NCBI RefSeq assembly: GCF_902686445.1
Contig: NC_062229.1
Span: 310,001 to 374,000, forward strand
From: Sciurus carolinensis
Taxonomy: Eukaryota; Chordata; Mammalia; Rodentia; Sciuridae
Reading direction: 5' to 3'
DNA length: 64,000 nucleotides
The translations under genes and the position numbers were made by a program. Positions 24,173 through 35,966 of the stretch are shown here, piece by piece. The stretch's first letter is position 1. Every line of letters begins with the position of its first letter. The notes below the pieces were generated by a model. It searched no databases. It worked only from the letters and a program-made list of their open reading frames with translations, and was not told the origin of the DNA.

Positions 24173-24982
24173 CACTCCACTGGGACACTGTACTCTGTTG
24201 GTGTGACTGTAAATTAGTACAACCACTGTGGAAATCAGCATGTAAGCTCCTGGAAAGACCAGGTGTGTAACCACCATGGCCCAGCTATACCACTGATTGG
24301 TACCTACCCTGAAGAATCAAAGTCATACCACAGTGATACATGCACACCCATGTTTAAAGCAGCACAATTCACAATAGCCAAAATGTGGAACCAACCTAGG
24401 TGTTCACCAATGAATAAATGGATAAAGAAAATGTGTATATACACAATGGAGTTTTAGTCGTCCACAAAGGAAAACAAAATTATGTGATTTGCAGGAACTA
24501 GAGAACATTATATTAAGCAAAATAAGCCAAACTCCAAAGATCAGGGGTCCTGTTTTCTTGTCTTCTTATGTGGAAGCTGGAGAGGGAAAAGGAAAAGAAA
24601 GGTGGGGTAGGGATCTCATGAGAATCAAAGGGAGATCAGTAGGAGACGGCCCAGTGGGGAGGGGGTGCTAGGAGGGAAACAGGCCAGACTATATGGTTGT
24701 ATTTTGTGCATGTCCAAATATTTAACAGCGATTTCCATCACTTTGTACAACTATCATGCACCAATGAAAGCATGGAAAAAATTTAAATAAAACTGGTTTG
24801 ACCTACATAATTCAGGCCAAAGTTCTTTTGTAACCAAACTAGAAATCACAAGGGTGCAAAAGAGGAAACTGAGGGCCATAGAAGAGCAATGAGTGACCCA
24901 GAGTAAGCTCTACTTTGGGATGCTTAGTTTTTGGCAATTTGGGTTGTGATCTTGAAAGTTTCTCTGTCTTTTTTCTCTCCCC

Positions 24983-25040
24983 TTCTTTTTTGCGGTGCTG
25001 GGATGAACTCAGGGGCCTCATGCATGCGGGGTACAACTGT
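24983..25040 (-). mobile_element. ID SINE fragment
   Basis: The antisense ID words GCGGTGCTGGGATGAACTCA and GCCTCATGCATGCGGGG are present, truncated on the right. Confidence 0.55.
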
Positions 25041-25570
25041 GTTCCAACGTTCATGAGAAGCAGCTGCATGGAGCGAGGACTGGCACGCCGAGAGGCGGGT
25101 TGCAGGGCCGATCTGGGGATGCGTGGCGCCTGCTGCTGTTTCCGCAATTTCCAGGTCCCGTGGGCTGGGAGTCCCGCGCAGGAGCCGGCCTGCTCTGGAG
25201 CCTGGTGCTCTCAGGTGGAGGTTGACGTCACCTGCGCTTCACAGGGAGGAAACCAAGGCACAGGACTGTCCACAGCCTGCCAAGCCCGGGGCCGCTGTGG
25301 GCAGGCCTGCCCAGGCCGGGGCAGGTCCAGCTGTGGCAGCATGCAGGGACCTGCCGAGTTCTGGGATGCCTGGGGTGTTCGTCAGCTCTGGGGGTTTCCA
25401 AGGAGTCAGGAGTCAGCCTGGGAGAGCCGTGGGGACTGAGCTCTGGCACTGGTCCTCCAGCTTTGGGTGACCTGGAGAGGGTGAGTCCACCTCTCTGTGA
25501 CGCCCTTTCCCCGCGCAACCAGGATGGGGCAATCGCACTAGCTACCTGGACAGCGCCTGCTGTTCCTTCT

Positions 25571-25651
25571 GTTTTATTTGCAGGGCTTGGGATGGAACCC
25601 AGGGACTTGGTGCCCCAGGCAAGTGCTCCACCGTGGCCTTCCCCAGCCCTC
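25571..25651 (-). mobile_element. ID SINE
   Basis: The antisense core is GGGATGGAACCCAGGGAC, then GGCAAGTGCTCCACCGTGG and CCCCAGCCC. Confidence 0.75.
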
Positions 25652-26769
25652 TTAATCCGCCAGGAGGGTCAGGCCTGGCTCCCTTATGCTGGGCACACCC
25701 CACGCTTGTTTCCCTCCTGGGCAGCAGGAAGGACCTGAGGCTTGGTCCATCTTGCAGTCCGGGGCGGAGGCAGGGACGGGATGTGGGCAGGCAGCTCTTG
25801 GCACACTCCCAGCCAGGGCAGGTGAGGGGCAGGTGAGCGGCCTGCCTGGTGGGAGCCACCAGGACCTGGAGGAGCCACTTCCTGTTTCTCCACATTCTGG
25901 AAAGTCCCGGCATTCCCGAGCCCCCAGGGAGCCCCTCCTCCCCGCAGGGGCCCCTCACCACTTCTGCTTTCCCGCCCACTTCCCTCCAGCCCCCGCCAGG
26001 CCTCGCCCTGCTGCTCCTCCCCACTGCTCCTCCCCGCAGCTGAGCCCTCCTGGGGAAGAAGGGGAAGCGCCCCTGGGGCAACCCACAGTCTCCCCTTGCT
26101 GGCTGTAGGTCTCTCTGTCTCTGTCCTCTGTCTCTTCCTCTCTTTTCCTACCTGCTGCCCTCCCTGAGCCGACCCTGTCCAGCCACTGGGCCCTCTCTGT
26201 GGCCAGGCCTACCTGCCACTGGCTTGGAGGTGTCCTCAGCAGACACCCACCGCCAGGGCCCTGTGGCTCCCTCCTTGCCCCACTTGGTCCCCGAGCCAGG
26301 TCCTGCCTGCCAGGCCTGGTGGCTGCGTCCGTGTCAGGACAACTCAGGGAGCTGCAAACCGCCCGGCCGTGCGAGATCATGGGGACAGGCCTTCTTCCTC
26401 GGCACTCCTGGGCCCCAGACCTGGCAGGCAGAAGGGACAGGACGAGGAGGTGAGCCCGAGAGCCGCAGCCTCACTCCCGCCAGCCCGGAAACCTGCTGGT
26501 GTTCACTCAGTGTGAAAGTCGCTGGAAACTCACAAGCACGCGTCTTCCCAGGCGCCATTGCAGGAAACCCAGCCGCGGTGCGTTCCAGACCTCTCCTAGG
26601 ATCAGAGTGGGGCCGACCTCGGGCGTCCTGAGAACGGCCAGAGCGCCACGCCTGCCCCTGGACGCCAGATGGCCCTCACCCAGTGCTCCCCACACCCAGC
26701 CCTGCCCAGGGCCCGGGACCAGCCTGTCGGCCCAGCTCTCAGTGAGAAGCTCTCAGTGAGAAGGCTCTC

Positions 26770-26896
26770 AGACCCCATCTTTCTTTCTTTTTTTTTTTTT
26801 TTAGAGTGGAAATGCAGCTTTATTAAAGAAAAGTAAAAGCAGACTTCTCCGGGTGGAAGAAGGGGACCCAAAGGCGGAATCCCGAGACCCCATCTT
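26770..26896 (-). mobile_element. 103-bp retrocopy of an LTR-type RNA 3' end, with target-site duplication
   Basis: The element spans 26,782-26,884. On the minus strand it reads into AATAAAGCTGCATTTCCACT, then an A-tract and GAAAGAAA. It is flanked by a perfect 12-bp repeat, AGACCCCATCTT, at 26,770-26,781 and 26,885-26,896. On the element strand the 5' copy is preceded by TTTT, giving the TTTT/AA site preferred by L1 endonuclease. The words AGAAGTCTGCTTTTAC match the polyadenylation-signal side of the LTR at 23.3-23.8 kb. It is best read as an L1-mobilised, 5'-truncated copy of a polyadenylated LTR transcript. Confidence 0.7.
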
Positions 26897-27145
26897 AAAA
26901 TAAAATAGGAGGAGCTGGGGTGCAGCTGTGATGGAGCCCCAGGCAAATCTCTGTGCCCCGAAACAAAGCAGAACTAAAGAGCCCAAGGGTCCCAAGAGGC
27001 TCCTCTCCCTCCCAAAAGCAGGGGTTTCCTGAGAGTGTCTCCCTGCTTTCTTGGTAAACCTCCGGCCTTCGGACCCATCGTCCTGGGCAGAGGTCCCTTC
27101 TCCAGGACTGGCGCAGGCCCCCCCATTGACACGAGAAGGCTGGGG

Positions 27146-27600
27146 TGTAAGGAATCCACGGAAACCACGCCGGACCCGGGAAATCACATAAGGGAGTTTA
27201 TTAAGCAAACAGAGTGTCTCCCTGCAGGGTAGGTGAGAAAATGAGAGGAAAAGAAAGGGAACAAGAAAGGGCGCGCACCAGAAAGTGTGAAAGCCAGGAG
27301 GACAGAGAAAGTGAGGAGGAGAGAAAGATGAGGAAAGATGGCAGGTAGCCACAGTGAAGCAGTTGAATTCCGCCAGGCTAACAGGGGACCGACATCGGAG
27401 ACCTGCAGGCTGACTGATGAGCCAATAGCTAGCCAGGATGTTCACAGATTGACAGGTGGTTGGGAGGCGGGGAAATGGCTGCAGCGGAAAGGTCGGCGGG
27501 GAGCAGCTTTGTACATCACATAGGGCAAGGCCTTCATCCCCCAGGGGCAGTAGGGAGCTACGGGAGACTGGAGGAACTTGAGGACACCTATCTGCCATCA
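27146..27600 (-). mobile_element. Solo LTR of an endogenous retrovirus
   Basis: This segment of about 455 bp begins TGTAAGG and ends CCATCA on the plus strand. Read on the minus strand it has GCTTAATAAACTCCC near its 3' end, a typical LTR polyadenylation signal. GCTGGG occurs just outside both ends and could be a duplication, but that would place the LTR ends off the TG...CA dinucleotides. Only LTR sequence is present. The family was not identified. Confidence 0.65.
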
Positions 27601-28753
27601 TGTGCTGGGCAGGCCTGGGCACAGGGCCATGCTCAGGATCAGACCTTCACCTGGTGGCCACCAAAGCCAGAGGAGGCTGAGGGCTGACCACAGGCACCGA
27701 AAGGAGCCTCCCCATGAAGGGCCAGGCTCGCGTATGGGACGCACTGGGTGCCTCGGGACCGTGGGTTATCACGGACACCGTGCACCTGACCCCTGTCAGA
27801 GGGAGGGTGCCATCAGAGGACCTTGGCCAGGCCAACGCTGGCCCTCTCCCCAGGCCACGGGGAGCCCTGGGAAGATGTGGAGCGCCCAGGAGGGGTGGCT
27901 GGGGTGGGGAAGAGGCACAGGACCGGCTGCAAGACCTCCACAGGCTTGGGGGCACCAGCTCATGCAAGGAGCACTTAGCGGATGCCCAGAGGCCAAGCCA
28001 CAGGTGGAGCGCCAGCCACAGCAGAGAGCAGGACACACAGGGGGTGCCCGGGCCACAGAGAGGCAGGATATTGGAGCAGCAGGGCACTGAGTCTGCACCA
28101 GAATTCTGGGCAAGGGTCCCAGGCACCCGGCCCCGCTGAGTGTACCTGGGACTAGCCCCAGGCGATGACATCGCCTGCCTGGTACTTCAGTACCGCCACC
28201 TTGGAGCCCCCCAGCCTGAGGGAGATTCCAGAGAGCGGGCTGGCCTACCACACTCATTCCAGGCCCAGCAGCAGGACAGCTCCGCAGAGGCCTTTGGAGA
28301 AGGTCATGGAGTCAGGCCACCCTCCTGTCTGCTACCTCCTGCTGAAGCCTGCAGGAGCCTGCGAAGAGGGGGACCTCAGCCCCAGTCCTGGCCCAGTCAC
28401 CCCTGCGGAATCTGCAGTGCGCCACAGAGTCCAGACTGCAACAGGGAGGGACTAGAGCTGGTCTGGGGTGCTTCTCCCTTGCTGGTCATCTCATGCCCAG
28501 CTGCCACAAGGACAGCAGAGTGGAGCCCACAACACAGGAGTTAAGACTTCCAGGGTTCAAATGCAGATTTTCTATCCAAACAAGGTACACAACCTCTCTT
28601 CAGCCTTGGCTTGCCCACCCTCACAGTGAGGATGATCACCGTACCTCTCAGGGGGCTGAGGACTCGGGGAGGGCAGCAGGCAACAGGCACCTGGACTGGT
28701 CCTTGGGCTGCAGTGAGGGCTTAACAAGGAAAACAAGACACAACAGCACAGTC
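27601..28753. other. Intergenic, no feature recognised
   Basis: Unique GC-rich sequence between the solo LTR and the full-length L1 insertion site. Open frames here have no recognised domain. Confidence 0.5.
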
Positions 28754-28765
28754 AAAAGGTGGGCA
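28754..28765 (+). repeat. Left target-site duplication of the full-length L1
   Basis: AAAAGGTGGGCA here is repeated exactly at 35,332-35,343, bracketing the L1. Confidence 0.85.
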
Positions 28766-29989
28766 GTGAAGGAGATCCAAGATAGTGGACTAAAGGGAGG
28801 CATTCATGGTCGCTCCGTAACTCGGGTTTCAAGCAGAGGATATCTATTTCTCGGTGAGGCAGTCTTTGCTGCTTATTGCTCCTCTACTGTTTGCCCCATT
28901 TGTCTACTGCGATCGCCTGCAGTCTGCCAGCATATTGGCTACATTTTGAGTGCTGATTGCTCATTGACTGGCACCTATCATCCACCATTTGCCTGCCTCT
29001 TGCCTGCCCATCACCTGCCTTTCACCTACCCATTACCCAAGGTTCACCTGCCGATCTTCTGCCAGTTGCCAGCAGACCAACGGCAGACCGCCAGTGGATC
29101 TCCAGCTGCCTACTGTTGCCTGGAAGCCCGCTGTCACAGTACCTGTAGGTTACACGTGGCTGCCATCGTTTTGAGACAACAGCCAGGACTTGTAGGACCC
29201 CTGACCAGACTGACCATGCTCCACCTCCAGGACCCCTGCCCAACCAACCACACCCAGCCTCCAGGACCTCTGACCAACCACGTCCATGCCCTGAGCTGCA
29301 GCTCCCTATTTGCCAACACTTTTGGAAGCCAGAGTGGCCATCTTGGGTAATCCTGGAAGCCATAGCTCCCATCTTTAGGTGGGGCAAATCCCATCCTGAG
29401 ACTTCTGCTGGGAACTGGAAGCTCATTGTCAGGTACCTCTCATGCATCAGGCTACTGAAGACTGGGAGGTCTGAATACTATATGACTGTTATAGTGTAGA
29501 TTTTCTTTTTTATCCTTATTGAAAATTTTTAAGTTTTTATTTTCTTTACTTTTCTCACTCTCTTTTCCTTTTGTTTACCTATTCCCGCAGAGTCTCTTTC
29601 TCCCTTTTCTCATGCTAACAACCAACTTCTTTTGATTACACTCTCACTCTTTCTATGATCTAGAACTTCTATATATTCTTTTCTTATCCCATTAACAGTT
29701 ACATCCTACACCCCTCCCCATCCTCTTTGTCCTCCATTAGAAACTTCAGACCTTATTGCAAATCTGTTTGTTATACTGTACATAGTAATTGAAATCATTC
29801 TGTTTAGTATGACAATATTGTTAATGTCCTCATAGGGGCTATTTGGTTTAGGGTTGCATATTGTCTGAACTGGGTGCTGCTAATATTGGTCTCTCCCTTA
29901 AAGAGATTTTGGAAACCTATAGGGTCGCTATAAGCCTATAGGGGGGAAACTGGAATACCACAGATTTCCATTGCTAGAGGGGAAGATAT

Positions 29990-30980
29990 ATGAACAACAT
30001 GAAAAAACAAGGGAAGAAAGTGATCCAAACAAACCTAGAGTCTATGCTAATAGAAGCCAGTGACAGCATGGTAGAAGGAATGTCAGAAAAGGACTTCAGA
30101 TTATACATGATTAAGATGATTCATGAACCAAAGCATGAGTTAAGAGAGCACATGCAGGCTATGAATGATCACTCCAAATAAGCAGTTGAAAGACCAACTG
30201 CAGGAAGCAAAAGATCATTTCAACAAAGAGATAGAGATTCTAAAAAAAAAAAAAAAAAAAGGAAATCCTTGAAATGAAGGAAACAATAAACCAAATAAAA
30301 AAAACTCAATGGAAAGCATCACCAACAGACTAGACCTTTTCAAGACAGAACCTCAGACAATGAAGACAAAATATTTAATCTTGAAAATAAAGTTGCCCAA
30401 ACAGAGAAGATGGTAAGAAACGATGAACAAAACTTCCAAGAACTATGGGACACCATGAAAAGACCAAATTTAAGAATTATTGGGATTGAGGAAGGCACAG
30501 AGATACAAACCAAAGGAATGAACAACCTATTCAATGAAATAATATCAGAAAATTTCCCAAACCTGAAGAATGAGATAAAAAATCAAATACAAGAGGCTTA
30601 TAGAACACCAAATGCACAAAATTACAATAGATTCACACCGAGGCACATTATAATAAAAATGCCTAACATACAAAATAAAGACAGAATTTTGAAGGCTGCG
30701 AGAGAAAAGCATCAGATTACATATAGGGAAAACCAATACAGATATCAGCAGATTTCTCAGCCCACACCCTAAAAGCTAGAAGGGCCTGGAACAACATATT
30801 TCAAGTTCTGAAAGAACATTGTTGCCAACCAAGAATTCTATACCCCGCAAAACTAACCTTCAGATTTGAAAATAAAATAAAATCCTTCCATGATAAACAA
30901 AAGTTAAAAGAATTTACAAATAGAAAGCCTGCGCTACAGAATGTTCTCAACAAAATATTCCATGAGGAGGAAGTGAAAAA
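29990..30980 (+). pseudogene. L1 ORF1 (RNA-binding protein), broken
   Basis: The first piece, 29,990-30,181, begins MNNMKKQGKKVIQTNLESML and hits a stop after 63 codons. The conserved central/C-terminal part reappears in another frame at 30,410-30,772 with KGMNNLFNEIISENFPNLKN and FTPRHIIIKMPNIQNKDRIL, the usual ORF1 RNA-recognition and C-terminal region. Poly-A expansion near 30,243 is one likely source of the frameshift. Confidence 0.8.
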
Positions 30981-31848
30981 CAACAATGTAGGTCAGCAAA
31001 GGGAGGAACTACCCTAAAGATAAAACCAATCAAAGGAGAAACCAAGTCAACTTAAAAATCAAAAATAAGCCCAAATGACTGGGAATACAAATCATATCTC
31101 AATAATAACCCTGAACTTTAATGGCCTAAACTCACCAATCAAAAGACATAGACTGGCAGAATGGATTAAAAAGAAAGACCCAACAATATGCTGCCTTCAA
31201 GAGACTCATCTCATAGAAAAGGACATCCACAGACTAAAGGTGAAAGGATGGGAAAAAACCTACCATGCCCATGGGTTCAGTAAAAAAGCGGGGGTTTCCA
31301 TTCTTATATCAGATAAAGTGGACTTCAAGTCAAAGTTAGTCAGAAGGGATAAAGAAGGACATTTCATACCACTTAAAGGAACCATAAATCAGGAAGACAT
31401 AATTATCATAAATATTTATGCCCCAAACAACGGTGCATCCATGTACATCAAACAAATCCTTCTCAATTCCAGGAATCAAACAGACCACAACACAATAATT
31501 CTGGGTGACTTTAACACACTGTTGTCACCAGTAGATAGATCTTCCAAACAAAAACTAAACAAAGAAAGTGTAAAACTCAATAACACAATCAATAACCTAG
31601 ACTTAGTAGACATATATAGAATATTCCATCCACCAAGAAGCGAATAATACACTTTCATCTCAGCAGCACATGGAACCTTCTCGATAATAGACCATATGTT
31701 ATGCCACAAAGCAGCCCTTAGGAAATGCAAAAAAATAGAGATACTGCCTTGTGTTCTATCAGATCATAATGGAATGAAATTAGAAATTGATGACAAAATA
31801 AAAAACAGAAATTACTCCAACACCTGGAGACTAAATAATATGCTACTG

Positions 31849-31949
31849 AGGACTGGGGAGATAGCTCAGCTGGTAGAGTGCTTGCCTCGAAAGCACAAGG
31901 CCATGAGTTCAATCCCCAGTACTGCAAAAAAATAAAATAAAATAAAAAA
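31849..31949 (+). mobile_element. ID SINE inside L1 ORF2
   Basis: The core is GACTGGGGAGATAGCTCAGC with GAGTTCAATCCCCAGTACTG and an A-rich tail. Flanking copies of AATAATATGCTA(C/T)TGA form a target-site duplication. Confidence 0.9.
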
Positions 31950-32061
31950 ATAATATGCTATTGAATGGAGCATGGATAACAGAAAACATCAGGGAGGAGA
32001 TTAAAAAAATTCTTAGAGGTAAATGAGAACAATGATACACCATATCAAAATCTGTGGGACA

Positions 32062-32153
32062 GGGGCTGGGGAGATAGCTCAGTTGGTAGAGTGCTTGCCT
32101 TGTAAGCACAAGGCCCTGGGTTCCATCTCCAGCACCAAAAAAAAAAAAAAAAA
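32062..32153 (+). mobile_element. ID SINE inside L1 ORF2
   Basis: The core is GGGGCTGGGGAGATAGCTCA with a near-consensus B box and a 17-A tail. The flanks AAAATCTGTGGGACA and AAAATCTCTGTGACA are an imperfect target-site duplication. Confidence 0.9.
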
Positions 32154-35100
32154 TCTCTGTGACAATGTGAAAGCAGGGCTAAGAGGAAAATTCATTGCAT
32201 GGAGCGCATTCGAGAAAAGAATAAAAAGTCAACAACTAAACGATCTAACCTTACAGCTGAAAGCCCCAGAAAAAGAAGAACAGAATAATAGCAAAAGTGG
32301 TAGAAGACAGGAAATGATTAAAATCAGAGCTGAAATCAATGAAATTGAAACAAAAGAAACAATTCAAAAAAATTGACAAAACAAAAAGCTGGTTCTTTGA
32401 AAAAAGTAAACGAAACAGACAAATCCTTAGCCACACTAACAAAGAGAAGGAGAGAGAAAACCCAAATTACTAAAATATCATGACAGACACCACTGAGATA
32501 CAGAACATAATGAGAAGTTACTTTGAAAATCTATATTCCAACAAAATAGAAAATACCAAAGACATTGACAAATTTCTAGAGACATATGCTCCTCCCAAAC
32601 TGAACCAGGAGGACATACACAATTTAAACAGATCAATATCAAGCAATGAAATAGAAGAAGCCATCAAAAGTCTACCAACCAAGAAAAGCCCAGGACCAGA
32701 CAGATTCTCAGCTGAGTTCTACAAGACCTTCAAAGAAGAACTCATTCCAATACTCTTCAAAGTATTCCAGGAAATAGAAAAGGAGGGAACACTACCAAAC
32801 TCATTCCATGAAGCTAGTATCACCAATATCCTTGATGAATACACATGCAGAAATCCTTAAAAAAAAATCCTGGCAAATCACATAAAAAAACATATTAAGA
32901 AGATAGTGCACCATGATCAAGTGTGGTTCATCCCTGGAATGCAAGGTTGGTTCAACATCCATAAATCAATAAACATAATCCATCATGTCAATAGACTTAA
33001 GGATAAGAGCCATATGGTTATTTCAACTGACGCAGAAAAAGCATTTGACAAAATACAACATGCCTTCATGCTCAAAACACTAGAAAAAATAGGGATAGTA
33101 GGAACATACCTGAACATTGTAAAGGTTATTTATGCTAAGCCCACAGCCAACATCATTCTTAATGGAGAAAAACTGAAAGCATTCCCTTTAAAAACGGGAA
33201 CAAGACAGGGATGCCCTCTTTCACCACTTCTATTCAACATCATACTTGAAATACTAACCAGAGCAATTAGACAGACTAAAGAAATTAAAGGGATATGAAT
33301 AGGAAAAGAGGAACTCAAGCTGTCACTGTTTGCTGATGACATGATTCTATCTTTAGAGGATCCAAAAATAAACTCCTCCAGAAAACTTCTAGACCTCATA
33401 AATGAATTCAGCAAAATAGCAGGATATGAAATCAACACACGTAAATCTAAAGCATTTTTATATGTAAGTGATGAAACATCTGAAAGGGAAATGGGGAAAA
33501 CAACTTCACTCACAATAGCCTCAAAAAAAAAAAATACTTGGGAATCAATCTAACCAAAGAGGTGAAGGATCTCTACAATGAAAACTACAAAACATTGAAG
33601 AAAGAAATTAAAGAAGACCTTAGGAGATGGAAATATCTCCCGTGTTCTTGGATAGGCAGAATCTATATTATCAAAATGGTCATACTTTCAAAGGTGCTAT
33701 ACAGATTTAATGCAATTTCCAATTAAAATTCCAATGACATTTCTCCTAGAAACAGAAAAAGCAATCATGAAATTCATCTGGAAGAACAAAAGACCCAGAA
33801 TAGTCAAAGCAATCCTGGGCAAGAAGAGCGATGCAGGAGGAATCACAGTACCAGACCTTAAACTCTACAATAGAGCAATAGTAACAAAAACGGCAAGGTA
33901 CTGGCACCAAAATAGACAGGTAGACCAATGGTGCAGGATAGAAGACACGGAGACATACCCACATAAGTACAGTAACCTCATACTAGACAAGGGTGCTAAA
34001 AACTTACAATGGAGAAAAGATAGCCTCTTCAACAAATGGTGCTGGGGAAACTGGAAATCCATATACAGTAAAATGAAACTAAACCCCTATTTCTTACCCT
34101 GCACAAAACTCAACTCAAAATGGATCAAGGATCTAGGATTTAGACCTGAGACCCTTTACCAAATCGACGAAAAAGTAGATCCGAATCTCCATCACATTGG
34201 CTTAGGACCAGACTTCCTTAACAAGACCCCCATAGCACAAGAAATGAAAGCAAGAATCAATAAATGGTACAGATTCAAACAAAAAAGCTTTTTCTCAACA
34301 AAGGAAACAATCGATTATGTGAAAAGAGAGCTGACAGAGTAGGAGAAAAATCTTCAGACAGAGCACTCATTTCCAAAGTTTATAAAGAACTTAAAAAAAC
34401 TTTACACCCAAAATACAAAGAACCCAATCAATAAATGGGCTAAGGAACCAGCAGATACTTCATAGAAGAAGATATACAGGTGAACAACAAATACATGAAA
34501 AAGTGCTCATCATCCCTAGTAATTAGAGAAATGCACATTAAAACCACCCTAAGATTTTATCTAACTCCAATTAGAATGGCTATTATCAAGAACACAAGCA
34601 ATAATAAGTGTTGGCCTGGGTTTGGGGAAAAAGGCACACTCGTACATTGCTGGTGGAGTTGCAAATTTGTGCAGCCACTCTGGAAAGGAGTATGGAGATT
34701 CCTCAGAAAGCTTGGAATAGACCCACCATTTGACCCAGCTATCCCACTCCTTGGCCTATACCCAAAGGACTTAAAATCAGCATACTACAGAGATGCAGCC
34801 ACATCAATGTTCATAGGAGCTCAATTTACAATAGCTAGATTGTGGAACCAACTGAGATCCCCTTCAAATGACGAATGGATAAAGAAACCATGGTATATAT
34901 ACACAATGGAATATTACTCAGCCATAAAGAAAAATAAAATTATGACATTTGCTGGTAAATGGATGAAGGTGGAAAATATCATGCTAAGTGAAATGAGCCA
35001 AGTCCGAAAAACCAAAGGCTGAATGTTTTCTCTGATAAGTGGATGACGATATATAACAAGAGGGGCGGCGGGGAAGAGGCGAAGAGAAGAATGAAGGAAC

Positions 35101-35331
35101 TTTGGATGTGTAGAGGAAAATGGGGTGAGAAGGGGTGGGGGATGGAAAGACGGTAGAATGAAACGGACAGTATTACCCTATGTATGATTACATGAAGGGT
35201 GTGAGTCTACATCGTATACAACCATAGAAATGAATAGAAGTTCCCATTTGTGTACAAAGAATCAAAGTACAGTCTGTAAACATTTTTAAAATTTTTAATA
35301 AAAAAAGAGATGGATTAAAAGGAAAAAAATA

Positions 35332-35343
35332 AAAAGGTGGGCA
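35332..35343 (+). repeat. Right target-site duplication of the full-length L1
   Basis: An exact copy of the 28,754-28,765 dodecamer directly follows the A-rich end of the L1. Confidence 0.85.
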
Positions 35344-35691
35344 ACCTCGGCGCCCACCCGCAGTGAAGGGACCCCTTCAGCCAGGGAAGGGAGGCAGGGA
35401 AGCAGACACACCCACCCGGTCTGACCAGGAGCAACGGGCCCCAAGCAGCCAGGTTCCCCAGCAACCAGCAGCATCGGAGCCTCAGCTCCAGCCCTGAGAA
35501 GCCCGAGCAGACAGGCACCTGAGTGGTGCAGGTCCTAGTGGCACCTCAGCGGGAGACTGAGAGTCTGAATGAAGGACGGACAGTCACAGAGACAGCAAAG
35601 TGGCTCCTTATGAGGAACAGCGGCCGAGCCGGGGACGGCACCTGCACGGTGCTCTCGGGACTGCTGGCGCAGCTCGTCTGAGAATATGCCG

Positions 35692-35822
35692 CTCAGGCAA
35701 CACACGCCTGTGGTTACAGCATCCTGGGAGGCTGAGGCAGGAGGTTGGCAAGTTTGAGTCCAGCCTGGGCAACTGAGACCCTGTCTCGAAACAAAATAAA
35801 GAAAAAATGATAAAAAAATAAG
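35692..35822 (+). mobile_element. B1-type SINE
   Basis: The 7SL-derived words GGGAGGCTGAGGCAGGAGG and GAGACCCTGTCTCGAAAC precede an A-rich tail. Confidence 0.8.
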
Positions 35823-35825
35823 ATG

Positions 35826-35966
35826 GGGGCTGGGCTGGGGCTCAGGGGGAAGCACCTGCCTAGCACGTGCAAAGCAGTGGGTTCAATCCTCAGCAGCACA
35901 TAAAAATAAGTGAATAGAATAAAGGTCTATCAACATCCAAAAAATATTTAAAAAAATAAAAAAAGG
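35826..35966 (+). mobile_element. ID SINE with long tail
   Basis: The core is GGGCTGGGCTGGGGCTCAG with GGGTTCAATCCTCAGCAGC. The downstream segment AAAGGTCTATCAACATCC matches the tail of the 11.06-kb ID, so the two belong to one subfamily. Confidence 0.85.

Larger units (their letters stand above)
21448..24800 (+). mobile_element. Old L1 (ORF2 3' half and 3' end), heavily interrupted
   Basis: Pieces of L1 ORF2 run in order on the plus strand. A reverse-transcriptase piece has [17 protein letters not shown] later piece has [20 protein letters not shown] and [13 protein letters not shown]. Then come the C-terminal region with ATGTGGAACCAACC and TGGATAAAGAAAATGTG and a 3' end near an AATAAA. Frameshifts and stops are common. 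The element is split by five SINEs and one LTR, so it is much older than the 28.77-35.33 kb L1. The 5' half is absent, through 5' truncation or loss at the adjoining SINE. Confidence 0.85.
24801..26769. other. Intergenic, mainly unique GC-rich sequence
   Basis: Two ID remnants (24,983-25,040 and 25,571-25,651) are the only repeats seen. The rest is GC-rich unique DNA with no recognisable exon or protein domain in either strand. Confidence 0.5.
31075..35022 (+). pseudogene. L1 ORF2 (endonuclease and reverse transcriptase), broken
   Basis: The domains occur in order. The AP-type endonuclease is at 31,075-31,647 (motifs CCLQETHL and LGDFNTLLSP). A linker starts at 32,480 with [20 protein letters not shown]. 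The reverse transcriptase is at 32,906-33,553, with [19 protein letters not shown] and the catalytic FADD. The C-terminal part runs 33,538-35,022 with WGEKGT-like and [18 protein letters not shown] words. At least five frame changes or stops, plus two ID insertions, make it nonfunctional. Confidence 0.88.
28766..35331 (+). mobile_element. Full-length L1 retrotransposon, inactivated
   Basis: This 6,566-bp element has a 5'UTR (28.77-29.99 kb), a broken ORF1, a broken ORF2, a 3'UTR and an A-rich 3' end. ORF2 begins MTGNTNHISIITLNFNGLNS at 31,075 (endonuclease domain). It keeps the reverse-transcriptase motif FADD near 33,330 and ends in the C-terminal piece [20 protein letters not shown] near 34,905-34,965, with a stop at 35,022. 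Frameshifts and two ID insertions disrupt it. Perfect 12-bp duplications on both sides show it arrived by one target-primed event. L1 encodes the machinery that also moved the SINEs in this window. Confidence 0.92.

Noticed and set aside
26801..27622. 273-codon minus-strand frame over 26.8-27.6 kb
   Set aside because: It runs through a solo LTR, unique DNA and the short retrocopy. No retroviral protein motif is present.
28493..29350. 285-codon plus-strand frame near 29 kb
   Set aside because: Most of it is the 5'UTR of the full-length L1, and it crosses the insertion boundary at 28,766.
31849..32153. tRNA-like A and B boxes in the ID units, as possible tRNA genes
   Set aside because: They are followed by A-rich tails and flanked by target-site duplications, so they are tRNA-derived SINEs. 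The same applies to all other ID copies in the window.
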